From assembly GCA_963821715.1 (NCBI GenBank), contig CAWGET010000006.1, positions 186,001 to 250,000 of the forward strand: DNA of 64,000 bases, written 5' to 3'. Positions 24,457 through 33,416 of this stretch are shown here, in pieces. Under the pieces are notes generated by a model, which saw nothing but the letters and a program-made list of their open reading frames with translations, was not told the DNA's origin and made no database searches. The translations under genes were made by a program, and so were the position numbers. Each line of letters begins with the position of its first letter. Position 1 is the first letter of the stretch. The DNA is from CAWGET01 sp963821715 (GTDB taxonomy: Bacteria > Bacteroidota > Ignavibacteria > Ignavibacteriales > Melioribacteraceae).

Positions 24457-26115
24457 ATGGAAACTTCATCAAAAGTAATTAAAGCTCCAAGAGGAACAAA
24501 ACTGAACTGCAAAGGTTGGATTCAGGAAGCCGCTCTTCGAATGCTGATGAATAATCTAGATTCTGAAGTAGCCGAACGCCCCGAAGACCTGATTGTTTAC
24601 GGCGGTTCGGGAAAAGCTGCGCGGAATTGGGAATCGTACAACGCGATTATTTCATCACTAAAAGAATTGGAAAATGATGAAACGCTCGTTGTTCAATCCG
24701 GAAAACCGGTTGCTGTATTCAAGACGCATACCGACGCACCGAAAGTAATTATTTCCAACGCTATGCTAGTTCCCGATTGGGCAACATGGGATGAATTCAG
24801 AAGGCTGGACGAACTTGGGTTAACAATGTACGGACAAATGACTGCAGGAAGCTGGATCTATATCGGCACGCAGGGAATTCTGCAGGGCACTTACGAAACG
24901 TTCGCAGAATGCGCGAGGCAAAAATTTAATGGCGATCTGAAAGGAAAATTCTTACTCACCGCAGGCTTGGGCGGAATGGGCGGAGCTCAGCCTCTAGCCG
25001 CAACGATGAACGGAGCCGCGTTTCTGGGAATAGATGCGAATAAATCCAGGATCGAAAAACGTTTGGAAACCGGTTATCTCGATTTAATGAAAACAGATCT
25101 GGACGAAGCTTTGGAACTGGTTTTAAATGCTAAAGAAGAAGGAAAAGCTTTATCGGTTGGTCTGCTGGGAAACGCCGGAAAAATTTTACCGGAAATTTTA
25201 AATAGAGGAATTATCCCGGACGTAGTTACCGATCAAACTTCCGCGCACGATACTTTGAACGGATATATTCCGATGCAGATTCCCTTCGAAGAAGCGCTGG
25301 AACTCAGAGTTTCTAATCCAAAAGAATATATAGAACTTTCGCGCAATACAATTTCTTCGCACGTGGAGGCGATGCTAGGCTTCCAGCAAAAAGGATCAAT
25401 TGTTTTTGATTACGGAAACAATATACGCGGCGAAGCAAAAGATAACGGAGTGGATAACGCATTTGATATACCCGGCTTTGTGCCGGAGTATATTCGTCCG
25501 CTCTTTTGCGACGGAAAGGGACCGTTTCGCTGGGCTGCTCTTTCCGGAGATCCCGAAGATATTTACGAAACGGACAAAGCCGTAATGGAAACTTTTCCCG
25601 AAGACGAAGCGCTGATTAGATGGATAAAACTCGCGCAGGAAAAAGTTCACTTCCAGGGATTGCCTTCGAGGATTTGCTGGCTCGGTTACGGAGACCGCGC
25701 GAAAATGGGAAAAATATTTAATGATCTCGTAGCGTCCGGCAAAGTTAAAGCGCCGATTGTAATAGGCCGCGATCATTTGGATTGCGGATCGGTCGCCTCC
25801 CCAAACCGTGAAACCGAAGCGATGAAAGACGGCAGCGACGCGATTGCCGACTGGCCTATACTTAACGCAATGCTGAACTCAATAGGCGGAGCAAGCTGGG
25901 TTTCCGTACATCACGGTGGCGGAGTAGGAATGGGAAAATCAATTCACGCCGGAATGGTGATTGTTGCCGACGGAACCAAAGAGGCCGAAAAAAGATTGGA
26001 AAGAGTTTTGACTTATGATCCTGGAATGGGAATCGTTCGTCATTCTGACGCCGGATATAAAAGAGCCATAGATAATGCGAAGAGTTTCGGAATAAAAATA
26101 CCAATGATGAAATAA
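24457..26115 (+). CDS. hutU: Urocanate hydratase
   Basis: This 552-residue protein is the full length of urocanate hydratase, the NAD-dependent enzyme that converts urocanate to imidazolonepropionate in histidine breakdown. Visible features are LIVYGGSGKAARNWESY, the NAD-binding GKFLLTAGLGGMGGAQPLA, DQTSAHDTLNGYIP, and the active-site HLDCGSVASPNRETEAMKDG with its Cys at about residue 443. The other hut genes are not in the window. It is embedded between a small unknown gene and serA. Confidence 0.95.
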   Translation: METSSKVIKAPRGTKLNCKGWIQEAALRMLMNNLDSEVAERPEDLIVYGGSGKAARNWESYNAIISSLKELENDETLVVQSGKPVAVFKTHTDAPKVIISNAMLVPDWATWDEFRRLDELGLTMYGQMTAGSWIYIGTQGILQGTYETFAECARQKFNGDLKGKFLLTAGLGGMGGAQPLAATMNGAAFLGIDANKSRIEKRLETGYLDLMKTDLDEALELVLNAKEEGKALSVGLLGNAGKILPEILNRGIIPDVVTDQTSAHDTLNGYIPMQIPFEEALELRVSNPKEYIELSRNTISSHVEAMLGFQQKGSIVFDYGNNIRGEAKDNGVDNAFDIPGFVPEYIRPLFCDGKGPFRWAALSGDPEDIYETDKAVMETFPEDEALIRWIKLAQEKVHFQGLPSRICWLGYGDRAKMGKIFNDLVASGKVKAPIVIGRDHLDCGSVASPNRETEAMKDGSDAIADWPILNAMLNSIGGASWVSVHHGGGVGMGKSIHAGMVIVADGTKEAEKRLERVLTYDPGMGIVRHSDAGYKRAIDNAKSFGIKIPMMK

Positions 26116-26136
26116 TTAACTTAAAGCGGAGTAATA

Positions 26137-27321
26137 ATGAAGGTACTAATAGCGGATAAATTTCCGGAAAAGTATATTGATGAATTGACGTCGCACGATT
26201 TAGAAGTTGTATATGAGCCCAAAGCAGGCGAAGAAGAACTTGAAGAGAAAGCAAATGATGCCGATATTTTAATCGTGAGATCAACTATAGTAAATGAAAA
26301 AGCAATTGAGAATTCAAAAAAATTAAATTTGATAATTAGAGCCGGAGCCGGCGTCAATAATATCAATATTTCGGCTGCAAATAAAAAAGGAATTTATGTC
26401 GCAAATTGTCCTGGCAAAAATGCGATAGCCGTTGCGGAATTGACAATGGGATTAATGATAGCTCTCGACCGTAAAATTCCGGACAATGTTATGGATTTTA
26501 AAAACGGCAAATGGAATAAAGCGGAATACTCCAAAGGCAATGGGTTGTTTGGTAAAACCATGGCGATTGTTGGCGTCGGGAATATCGGTAAAGAAGTAGC
26601 CAAGCGCGCGCTGGCTTTCGGAATGAATGTTTACGGCAAAGACATTTCTCGGATTGAAGGTGTAGCGATAAAAGATTTTTCCGAAATGGATCAGATACTT
26701 CCTATTGCGGATGTAGTCACGGTCCATCTTCCTTCAACCCCGCAAACCAAAAATTTGTTTGATGATAAAATGTTCGGTTATATGAAAGACGGCGCATATT
26801 TTATAAATACTTCCCGTCCTTCCGTTGTTGACGAAGAAGCTCTTTTGCGTGCATTAGACGAAAAAAATATTATGGCCGGGCTGGATGTGTTTGCCGATGA
26901 ACCGGAAGGAAAAAGCGGCGAAGTAAAATCAAAGTTACAAGATCATAAAAATGTTTATGTAACTCATCATATCGGCGCGTCTACGGAACAGGCACAGAAT
27001 GCAGTGGCTGAAGAAACGGTACGGATTGTTCTGGACTTTATGAATAGCGGTGTAATTGCTCATTGGGTTAACCGCGCCAGATTATCCGATTCATATTATC
27101 AATTGTCAGTTAAGCATTATGATAAACCGGGTGTTCTTGCTTCGGTTATGGATGTTTTACGAAGCGGCGATATCAATATTGAAGAAGTGGAAAACGTTAT
27201 TTTTGAAGGCGGACTTGTTGCGCTGTGCACAATGAAATTAAAGAGCAAAGCAACGGATGAAATGCTGACGGCAATAAGAAATAATCCGAATGTGTTAACT
27301 ACCTCCCACATTGCCTGTTAA
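26137..27321 (+). CDS. serA: D-3-phosphoglycerate dehydrogenase with ACT domain
   Basis: This 394-residue enzyme of the D-2-hydroxyacid dehydrogenase family carries out the first step of serine synthesis from 3-phosphoglycerate. The NAD-binding GKTMAIVGVGNIGKEVAKRA is followed by HLPSTPQTKNLF, the catalytic Arg-region NTSRPSVVDEEALL and the His in HHIGASTEQAQNAVAEE. Residues about 320-394 form a C-terminal ACT domain (HYDKPGVLASVMDVLRSGDI), the usual site of serine feedback. It ends the add-hutU operon and is followed by a strong terminator. Confidence 0.9.
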   Translation: MKVLIADKFPEKYIDELTSHDLEVVYEPKAGEEELEEKANDADILIVRSTIVNEKAIENSKKLNLIIRAGAGVNNINISAANKKGIYVANCPGKNAIAVAELTMGLMIALDRKIPDNVMDFKNGKWNKAEYSKGNGLFGKTMAIVGVGNIGKEVAKRALAFGMNVYGKDISRIEGVAIKDFSEMDQILPIADVVTVHLPSTPQTKNLFDDKMFGYMKDGAYFINTSRPSVVDEEALLRALDEKNIMAGLDVFADEPEGKSGEVKSKLQDHKNVYVTHHIGASTEQAQNAVAEETVRIVLDFMNSGVIAHWVNRARLSDSYYQLSVKHYDKPGVLASVMDVLRSGDINIEEVENVIFEGGLVALCTMKLKSKATDEMLTAIRNNPNVLTTSHIAC

Positions 27322-27342
27322 AAATATTATTCTAATCGATAT

Positions 27343-27374
27343 AATCCCCTCTTTTTTAGGAGGGGATTTTTTTT
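27343..27374 (+). terminator. Rho-independent terminator of the add-serA operon
   Basis: AATCCCCTC (27343-27351) pairs with GAGGGGATT (27360-27368) across an 8-base loop, followed by a T-run. It lies 21 bp after the serA stop codon. Confidence 0.9.
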
Positions 27375-27444
27375 GAATATTTCAGATCCAAAGAAAATCC
27401 TAAATATCGTCTTCCATTCTTGAGCTTCACCATTAACGTTTTTT

Positions 27445-27485
27445 CTTCGTGATCTTCGAGCCTTCTTTGCGGTCTTTGTGGTTAA
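27445..27485. repeat. Intergenic 'CTTTGCGGTCTTTGTGG' repeat, copy 1
   Basis: GCCTTCTTTGCGGTCTTTGTGG, with a ~10-11 base rhythm of short T-rich words, recurs as CATTCTTTGCGGTTTTTGTGG near 41411-41431. Both copies lie between genes. The remainder of the 27322-27684 gap holds two terminators and no gene. Confidence 0.5.
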
Positions 27486-27623
27486 TTTCTTTTCTGATTA
27501 ATATAACACAGAAAAAGCTGATTATTATGATCTTCGCTAACAAAAAATATTTAATCCGTTTCTTCGTTTTTCGCTTCCACGTTTCCCATTTCGATTGTTG
27601 TCTAGCATCTTGCGTCTCGTGAC

Positions 27624-27660
27624 AAAAAAAAGAGGCTGCTCAAATTAATGAGACAGCCCC
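27624..27660 (-). terminator. Rho-independent terminator of the dnaK-hsp20 block
   Basis: On the minus strand GGCTGtCTCA pairs with TGAGcAGCC (one internal mismatch) and is followed by TTTTTTTT. It lies 25 bp downstream of the hsp20 gene's stop codon. Confidence 0.8.
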
Positions 27661-27684
27661 TAATTTTATGAAAGAATAGTTTAG

Positions 27685-28077
27685 CTATTTGATTTCAATA
27701 GTTTTTGGTTTTACTCTTTCGTGTTTAGGAAGAGTTACAACTAATCTGCCGGCTTCAAACTGTGCATCTATTTTCTCGCCGTCTATGCTTTCATCTATTT
27801 TGAATCTTCTGAAATAATTTCCGGTTTCAGATTCTTTCATTACATATTTTCTGTTTAACTCTTCTTCATAGTTTATTCTACCCATTAAAACTAAACTTCC
27901 TTCTTCCAGTTTAATTTTAACGTTTTCTTTTTTCACTCCCGGCATATTTGCAGTCAGATAATAATTATCATCGTTCTCGTAAATATCAACCAAGGGAGCA
28001 ATCCAGGATTCATTCTCTAAAGCTTCATCCCAGTTATCTTGTCTTTCCAAGGTTTTTTCTTTTTCTTTTACTTCCAT
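27685..28077 (-). CDS. Small heat-shock protein (Hsp20/alpha-crystallin)
   Basis: This 130-residue protein has an alpha-crystallin domain at about 30-125: WIAPLVDIYENDDNYYLTAN, MPGVKKENVKIKLEEGSLVL, and the conserved late motif DAQFEAGRLVVTLPKHERVK, with a G-R-L-V-V-T-L-P variant of the G-x-L motif. It ends TIEIK. It acts as an ATP-independent holdase. It is the third gene of an hsp20-dnaK-hsp20 block and lies 26 bp after dnaK. It has an unusually acidic, short N-terminal arm. Confidence 0.92.
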   Translation of the reverse strand: MEVKEKEKTLERQDNWDEALENESWIAPLVDIYENDDNYYLTANMPGVKKENVKIKLEEGSLVLMGRINYEEELNRKYVMKESETGNYFRRFKIDESIDGEKIDAQFEAGRLVVTLPKHERVKPKTIEIK

Positions 28078-28103
28078 TTTATAAGCCTCCTATAAAATAT
28101 ATT

Positions 28104-30065
28104 TTATTTTTCTTTATCTTTTTCTTCATCGTCAACTACTTCGTAAGAAGCGTCTTCAACTCCGGATCCTTCCTGTTTTTCTTCGTTACCTGAAGATTGT
28201 TGCTGACCTGCTTCCTGTCCGGTTCCTGCGCCTGCCTGCGAACCTGCACCAGGTTGTTCGGCTCCCGGTTGTTGATAGAGTTTTTGAGCGACTTCATTCC
28301 AGACTTTATTAACGTCTTCTATTCCCTTTTTCATTCCACTCTCATCATTAGCCGCTATTGCGTCTTCTAACTTTTTAATTTCGGCTTCAAGTCTGTTTTT
28401 GGAATCGGCATCAATTTTATCTTTCATCTCTTCAATCTGTTTCTTTGTAGAGAAGACTAAATTATCCGCCTGATTTCGAGTTTCAACAGATTCTTTTCTT
28501 TTCTTATCTTCAGCCGCGTGCTCTTTAGCTTCATTTTTCATTTTGTCTACTTCGTCTTCCGAAAGTCCGCTCGAAGAAGTTATTCTGATATTTTGTTCTT
28601 TGTTTGTAGCTTTATCTTTCGCGGAAACATTAAGAATTCCGTTAGCGTCAATATCAAAAGTAACTTCAACCTGAGGAACTCCTCTTGGAGCCGGCGGAAT
28701 ACCGTCTAAATGAAATCTTCCCAGCGTCCTGTTATCCGCAGCCATTGGTCTTTCACCTTGCAGAACATGAATTTCTACTGAAGGCTGATTGTCCGAAGCG
28801 GTAGAGAATGTTTCGCTCTTCTTAGTCGGGATTGTTGTGTTAGCTTCGATCAATTTCGTCATAACACCGCCTAGAGTTTCAATTCCAAGCGAAAGCGGAG
28901 TAACATCTAATAATAACACATCTTTTACATCACCGGCTAAAACGCCTCCCTGAATTGCGGCGCCGATTGCTACCACTTCATCAGGATTAACGCCTTTGTG
29001 CGGCTCTTTATTAAATATCTTCTTTACAACTTCCTGTACTTTAGGTACGCGAGTGGAACCGCCAACTAAAATTACTTCGTCAATCTGAGAAGCAGTCACT
29101 CCTGCTTCCTTCATAGCGGTTTCACATGGTCCTACTGTTCTGTCAATAAGATCGTCAACTAATTGCTCAAACTTCGATCTTGCGATAGTCAGGTTCAAAT
29201 GTTTTGGACCATCTTGTGTTGCGGTTATAAATGGAAGATTGACATCCGTCTGCATTGACGAAGATAGTTCAATTTTCGCTTTTTCCGCAGCTTCTTTTAA
29301 TCTTTGTAAAGCCATCGGATCTTTTTTCAGATCGATACCTTCCTGTTTATTAAATTCATCCGCGAGATAATCAATCAGTCTCTGATCGAAATCATCGCCG
29401 CCAAGGTGTCCGTCGCCATTTGTCGATTTTACTTCAAAGACGCCTTCACCAAGCTGAAGTATAGAAATATCGAAAGTACCACCGCCGAGATCATAAACAG
29501 CAACTGTCTGATCTTTGGTCTTTTTATCCAAGCCGTATGATAACGCCGCTGCTGTCGGTTCGTTAATAATTCTCTTAACCGATAATCCGGCAATTTCGCC
29601 CGCATCTTTTGTTGCCTGACGCTGGGAGTCGTTAAAGTAAGCAGGTACTGTAATAACCGCTTCTGTAACTTCCTGTCCTAAATAATCTTCCGCTGTTTTT
29701 TTCATCTTTTGTAAAATCATCGCGCTAATTTCCGGCGGCGAATAAAGCCTATCCTGAATTTTAACGCGCGCGGTTTGATTGTCGCCTTCAACTACTGAGT
29801 AAGGAACTTCTTCTATTTCATTTCCTACTTCGTTAATTTTTCTTCCCATAAATCTTTTTATTGAGAAGACAGTATTTTGAGGATTTGTTACCGCTTGTCT
29901 TTTTGCCGGCTGTCCCACAAGTCTTTCGCCTTGCTTTGTAAAAGCCACTACCGATGGTGTAGTTCTTCCACCTTCGGAATTCGGAATTACAACCGGTTCG
30001 TTTCCTTCCATAACGGCAACGCACGAGTTTGTCGTTCCCAAATCAATTCCTATTATCTTACCCAT
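28104..30065 (-). CDS. dnaK: Chaperone DnaK (Hsp70)
   Basis: This 653-residue protein is a complete DnaK. The ATPase domain opens with GKIIGIDLGTTNSCVAVMEG and contains AYDLGGGTFDIS-like AVYDLGGGTFDISILQLGE. The substrate domain contains LLDVTPLSLGIETLGG and VTFDIDANGILNVSAKDKAT. The lid is followed by a Gly/Gln-rich linker and an acidic tail ending DDEEKDKEK, not the usual short EEVD-like end. It sits between two different hsp20 genes, 47 bp after the upstream one, with no grpE or dnaJ in view. Confidence 0.97.
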   Translation of the reverse strand: MGKIIGIDLGTTNSCVAVMEGNEPVVIPNSEGGRTTPSVVAFTKQGERLVGQPAKRQAVTNPQNTVFSIKRFMGRKINEVGNEIEEVPYSVVEGDNQTARVKIQDRLYSPPEISAMILQKMKKTAEDYLGQEVTEAVITVPAYFNDSQRQATKDAGEIAGLSVKRIINEPTAAALSYGLDKKTKDQTVAVYDLGGGTFDISILQLGEGVFEVKSTNGDGHLGGDDFDQRLIDYLADEFNKQEGIDLKKDPMALQRLKEAAEKAKIELSSSMQTDVNLPFITATQDGPKHLNLTIARSKFEQLVDDLIDRTVGPCETAMKEAGVTASQIDEVILVGGSTRVPKVQEVVKKIFNKEPHKGVNPDEVVAIGAAIQGGVLAGDVKDVLLLDVTPLSLGIETLGGVMTKLIEANTTIPTKKSETFSTASDNQPSVEIHVLQGERPMAADNRTLGRFHLDGIPPAPRGVPQVEVTFDIDANGILNVSAKDKATNKEQNIRITSSSGLSEDEVDKMKNEAKEHAAEDKKRKESVETRNQADNLVFSTKKQIEEMKDKIDADSKNRLEAEIKKLEDAIAANDESGMKKGIEDVNKVWNEVAQKLYQQPGAEQPGAGSQAGAGTGQEAGQQQSSGNEEKQEGSGVEDASYEVVDDEEKDKEK

Positions 30066-30112
30066 AATTACATCTCCTTTTGTTACCGGGAATAATCCCG
30101 CGTTAACTTCTG

Positions 30113-30547
30113 TTATTTAAGTTCTATTGTTCTTTCTTCAGGTTTCTTCGGCTCGATTTTTTTCATCTCTATATGGAGCATTCCATCCTCAAATTTAGCT
30201 TCGATATCATTTGAACTAACCTGCTTCGGAATAGTGAAGCATCTTTGGAAACTTCCGTAGCTTCTTTCCGACCTGAAATAATTTTTATTTTTTTCTTCTT
30301 CTACTTTTTTCTTTTCCCCTTTAAGCGTCAAAATATTATCTTGTATAGTAATATTTATATCTTCTTTCTTTACGCCCGGTATTTCAGCGTCCACAATTAT
30401 TTTATCGTCTTCTTCTGAAATATCGATTTGCGGAGAAAAAGTGTTTTCTTTTGAAACGCCTAAAGAATTAAAATCGTTAAAATATTTTTGTAGCCGGTTT
30501 TGAAAATTTTCAAATTCCCGGAGTGGTTCAAATCTTACTAATGTCAT
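30113..30547 (-). CDS. Small heat-shock protein (Hsp20/alpha-crystallin)
   Basis: This 144-residue Hsp20 starts MTLVRFEPLREFENFQNRLQ, the classic bacterial small-Hsp start. The alpha-crystallin domain spans about 35-135: DEDDKIIVDAEIPGVKKEDI-like text, ILTLKGEKKKVEEE, GSFQRCFTIPKQV, and EDGMLHIEMKKIEPKK. It is only moderately similar to the second Hsp20 at 27685-28077, so this is not a recent duplication. It is the first gene of the heat-shock block, and the palindromes 36-87 bp upstream of its start are candidate operators. Confidence 0.92.
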   Translation of the reverse strand: MTLVRFEPLREFENFQNRLQKYFNDFNSLGVSKENTFSPQIDISEEDDKIIVDAEIPGVKKEDINITIQDNILTLKGEKKKVEEEKNKNYFRSERSYGSFQRCFTIPKQVSSNDIEAKFEDGMLHIEMKKIEPKKPEERTIELK

Positions 30548-30582
30548 TTTTAATCCTCCTTGTTCAATTTTTGCTATTATAG

Positions 30583-30634
30583 ATACAACTTGTATGCCAA
30601 TCTAATAAATTTGTGTAACTTGTTGTAAAACAAG
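30583..30634. promoter_or_regulatory. Paired palindromes upstream of the heat-shock genes
   Basis: ATACAA-C-TTGTAT (30583-30595) and CTTGTT-GTAA-AACAAG (30619-30634) are both perfect and share the ACTTGT word. They lie 36-87 bp upstream of the first hsp20. They do not match CIRCE (TTAGCACTC-N9-GAGTGCTAA) or the HspR HAIR site. They may bind an unidentified heat-shock regulator. Confidence 0.4.
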
Positions 30635-30745
30635 GAGTTAAAAATAAATAACAGTTTTTATATATTTTGACAATTTGACATAAAAATTGTGTATTTGTCA
30701 TCTATTTGTAATATTGTCTCATAAACTTGCCACAGGAGAGAAAAA

Positions 30746-31513
30746 ATGCTAAATATTGAAGAATTCGATATAAAGCTTGACACTGATTTTATTGGTAGAA
30801 ATTTTATATTTATAGAACAACTCGAATCCACAAATTCCTTCCTGATGGAAAATGAATTTTACCAGGAAAACGGTACCGTCGTTTTGTCGGAGTATCAAAC
30901 TATCGGACGCGGACGCAGAGGCAGAGAATGGTTCAGTATGCCGGGCCAAAATCTTACCTTGTCAATTCTGCTGGTTAGACCTTACAGACCGGCGGAAATA
31001 AATGTTTTAAATTTGGGAGCTTCCCTCGCGATTGCTCAATCAATTGAAAATTTATATCAGTTGAAAGTAAATTTAAAATGGCCTAACGACGTTTTAATTG
31101 ATGATAAAAAGGTTGCAGGTATTCTGCTTGATTCCGCTTCGCAAGGAGATAGAATTAATAAAGTGGTTGTAGGAATGGGAATCAATGTAAATCAAAGTGG
31201 TTTTGAAGGCGAGTTTCTTTATCAGCCTACGTCGATAAGACGCGAATTCAGGCAGGAAGTTAGCCGGGAAAGACTACTTAGCGAAATTTTGAATAACTAC
31301 GAACCTATCGTGAAAGGTTCAAGATATAACGCTCCAAAAATTTTACAGGACTGGAAAAGCCGCTGTAAATTACTCGGAGAGAAAATTCAAATTGTCGGTG
31401 AAACCGAAACAAAATACGGGGTATTCGACGATATTGACGAAGAGGGATTTCTAGTTTTAAAAACCGGCGATGAGTATGAAAGAATCGCTTACGGAGACGT
31501 TAGTTTAAGATAA
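30746..31513 (+). CDS. birA: Biotin-protein ligase (class I)
   Basis: This 255-residue enzyme attaches biotin to the carrier protein of biotin carboxylases. The catalytic motif is SEYQTIGRGRRGREWFSMPG, followed by NLKWPNDVLIDDKKVAGILLD and the conserved GMGINVNQ. A C-terminal SH3-like cap (ETKYGVFDDIDEEGFLVLK) is present. There is no N-terminal helix-turn-helix, so it is class I and should not repress a bio operon. It starts a three-gene operon; the last base of its stop codon starts the coaX ATG. Confidence 0.93.
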   Translation: MLNIEEFDIKLDTDFIGRNFIFIEQLESTNSFLMENEFYQENGTVVLSEYQTIGRGRRGREWFSMPGQNLTLSILLVRPYRPAEINVLNLGASLAIAQSIENLYQLKVNLKWPNDVLIDDKKVAGILLDSASQGDRINKVVVGMGINVNQSGFEGEFLYQPTSIRREFRQEVSRERLLSEILNNYEPIVKGSRYNAPKILQDWKSRCKLLGEKIQIVGETETKYGVFDDIDEEGFLVLKTGDEYERIAYGDVSLR

Positions 31514-32262
31514 TGTTTCTCGCATGCGATGTCGGAAATAGCTCAATAAAAGTAGGAGTTTTTAAAGATGATGAACTGGTTGAGCGGGATATAATTTTTC
31601 AAGGGGAATTCGATTCATCATTTTTTTCAAAATATAATATTTCAGCCGCAGCTGTTTCTTCAGTGAATAAAAGTTCTTCATTTAAACTGATAGAATTTAT
31701 TAAATATAATTATGGCATTATTCCTTTCGAAATAGATGCTTCCAAAAATCTAAATCTTAAATTAGATTATGAAACGCCGAAAACTTTGGGCGTTGACAGA
31801 CTTTGCGGCGCGGAAGGAGCGTTTTATCTTTTCCAAAAGAAAAAGCAAAACTACATAAAGGATGATTACATTATTTCAATAGATTTCGGAACGGCTACAA
31901 CTTTTAATCTTATAACTTACAAAGGTATTTTTGCAGGCGGTTTAATAGCGCCCGGTATTTCTTTGATGATCAAATCACTCTCTTCTCAAACAGCACAGCT
32001 TCCCGAAGTTAGTCTTGACGATTTCTATTCAACAATAGGTAAATCCACCAAATCATCAATAGCATCGGGAGTAATATATTCAACGGCTGGTATGATAAAC
32101 AGCGCGCTAAATCATCTTCAGGAAAAAAATAAAAATGCGAAATTTCACATTTATGTTACCGGAGGCAACGCTGAGAAGATTATTCCCTATTTAGAATTTG
32201 AACAGAGTAATCAACCTGCGTTAGTTTTATATGGAATAAAATCGATTTACGGGATAAACTGA
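31513..32262 (+). CDS. coaX: Type III pantothenate kinase
   Basis: This 249-residue member of the ASKHA superfamily phosphorylates pantothenate, the first step of CoA synthesis. Visible motifs are LACDVGNSSIKVGVF (phosphate loop), TLGVDRLCGAEGAFYL (substrate region), SIDFGTATTFNLI and GGLIAPGISLMIKSL. Type III enzymes are not feedback-inhibited by CoA. It overlaps birA at its start and the cysteine desulfurase at its end by one base each, so the three genes are translationally coupled. panC of the same pathway is nearby at 36258. Confidence 0.93.
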   Translation: MFLACDVGNSSIKVGVFKDDELVERDIIFQGEFDSSFFSKYNISAAAVSSVNKSSSFKLIEFIKYNYGIIPFEIDASKNLNLKLDYETPKTLGVDRLCGAEGAFYLFQKKKQNYIKDDYIISIDFGTATTFNLITYKGIFAGGLIAPGISLMIKSLSSQTAQLPEVSLDDFYSTIGKSTKSSIASGVIYSTAGMINSALNHLQEKNKNAKFHIYVTGGNAEKIIPYLEFEQSNQPALVLYGIKSIYGIN

Positions 32263-33416
32263 TGAAAGTCTATTTTGACAACGCTGCAACCACTCCGCTT
32301 CATCCCGAGGTTTACAAAAAGATGATCCCCTATCTTGATGAATTTTATGGTAATCCATCGTCTATTCATTCCTTCGGAAGAAAGACGCGCGTAGCAATCG
32401 AAGCAGCGCGGGAAACAGCTGCCGAATTTATAAACGCCGATGCAAGTGAAATCTATTTTGTAAGCGGCGGAACAGAAGCCAGCAACTTTCCCATTTTCGG
32501 AATAGCTAAAAAGGAATTTGATGAATCAGGGAAGAATAAAATAATTACATCCAAAACAGAACATCATTGCGTTCTTGATTCTTTTAAAGAATTGGAAAAA
32601 TCCGGTTTTGCCGCGGAATATTTAAACGTTGATAGATGCGGAAGAATAGATATTCAAAATACCGAAGAAAGGATTGACGACAAGACTTCCTTAGTTTCTA
32701 TTATTCATATAAATAATGAAACCGGAGCGGTAAATAATTTGGAAGAACTTTCCATATTAAAACAGAGCCGGGAGTTTTTTCTTCATACAGACGCTGTACA
32801 GAGTTTCGGCAAGGTTGATATCGACGTTCAAAAAATAAATATTGATTCCCTTTCTGCTTCCGCCCATAAAATACAGGGACCGAAAGGAATAGGATTGACA
32901 TATGTTAAAAGCGGAACTCCGGTTTCACCGATTTTATTCGGAGGTTCCCAGGAGAGAAACAGAAGAGGCGGTACAGAAAATGTGCCCGCGATAATCGGTT
33001 TTGCTGAAGCAATAAAAATTGCCGCACGGGATATGAAAGATAATCTTGAAAAAGTAGCTCTGCTTAAAAATAAGTTTGAAGAAGGTATTGATTCGCTGAG
33101 TACAAACATCTACGTCAATTGCGCCGGAGAATCGTCGCCGTATATTTTAAGTCTTACTCTCAACCCGGATTTCTACAATATCGACGCTGAGGCGCTTCTT
33201 ATGTTTTTAGATATCAACGGAATAGCGGCAAGCAACGGAGCAGCCTGTACATCGGGAACACTAAAACCATCGCATGTAATAATGGCCCTCGGCAAAAGCG
33301 CGGAAGAAGCATCAGGGACCATCCGATTTTCTTTCGGCGCACAGAACAGAATTGAAGAAGTAGATTATACACTCAGTGTAATCGAGAAGTTAGAGAAACA
33401 ATTCCGAAGGCTTTAA
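32262..33416 (+). CDS. Cysteine desulfurase (NifS/IscS family)
   Basis: This 384-residue PLP enzyme removes sulfur from cysteine for Fe-S clusters and tRNA thiolation. It begins VYFDNAATTPLHPEVYKKM. The PLP lysine is in SASAHKIQGPKGIGLTYV, and the catalytic Cys loop reads ASNGAACTSGTLKPSHV. The short loop with A-C-T-S-G puts it in the NifS/IscS group rather than SufS. No iscU or other isc genes are adjacent. It ends 4 bp inside the convergent gene at 33413. Confidence 0.92.
   Translation: MKVYFDNAATTPLHPEVYKKMIPYLDEFYGNPSSIHSFGRKTRVAIEAARETAAEFINADASEIYFVSGGTEASNFPIFGIAKKEFDESGKNKIITSKTEHHCVLDSFKELEKSGFAAEYLNVDRCGRIDIQNTEERIDDKTSLVSIIHINNETGAVNNLEELSILKQSREFFLHTDAVQSFGKVDIDVQKINIDSLSASAHKIQGPKGIGLTYVKSGTPVSPILFGGSQERNRRGGTENVPAIIGFAEAIKIAARDMKDNLEKVALLKNKFEEGIDSLSTNIYVNCAGESSPYILSLTLNPDFYNIDAEALLMFLDINGIAASNGAACTSGTLKPSHVIMALGKSAEEASGTIRFSFGAQNRIEEVDYTLSVIEKLEKQFRRL

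Noticed and set aside
30548..30745. CIRCE or HAIR heat-shock operator
   Set aside because: No TTAGCACTC-N9-GAGTGCTAA or CTTGAGT-N7-ACTCAAG sequence was found; only other palindromes are present.
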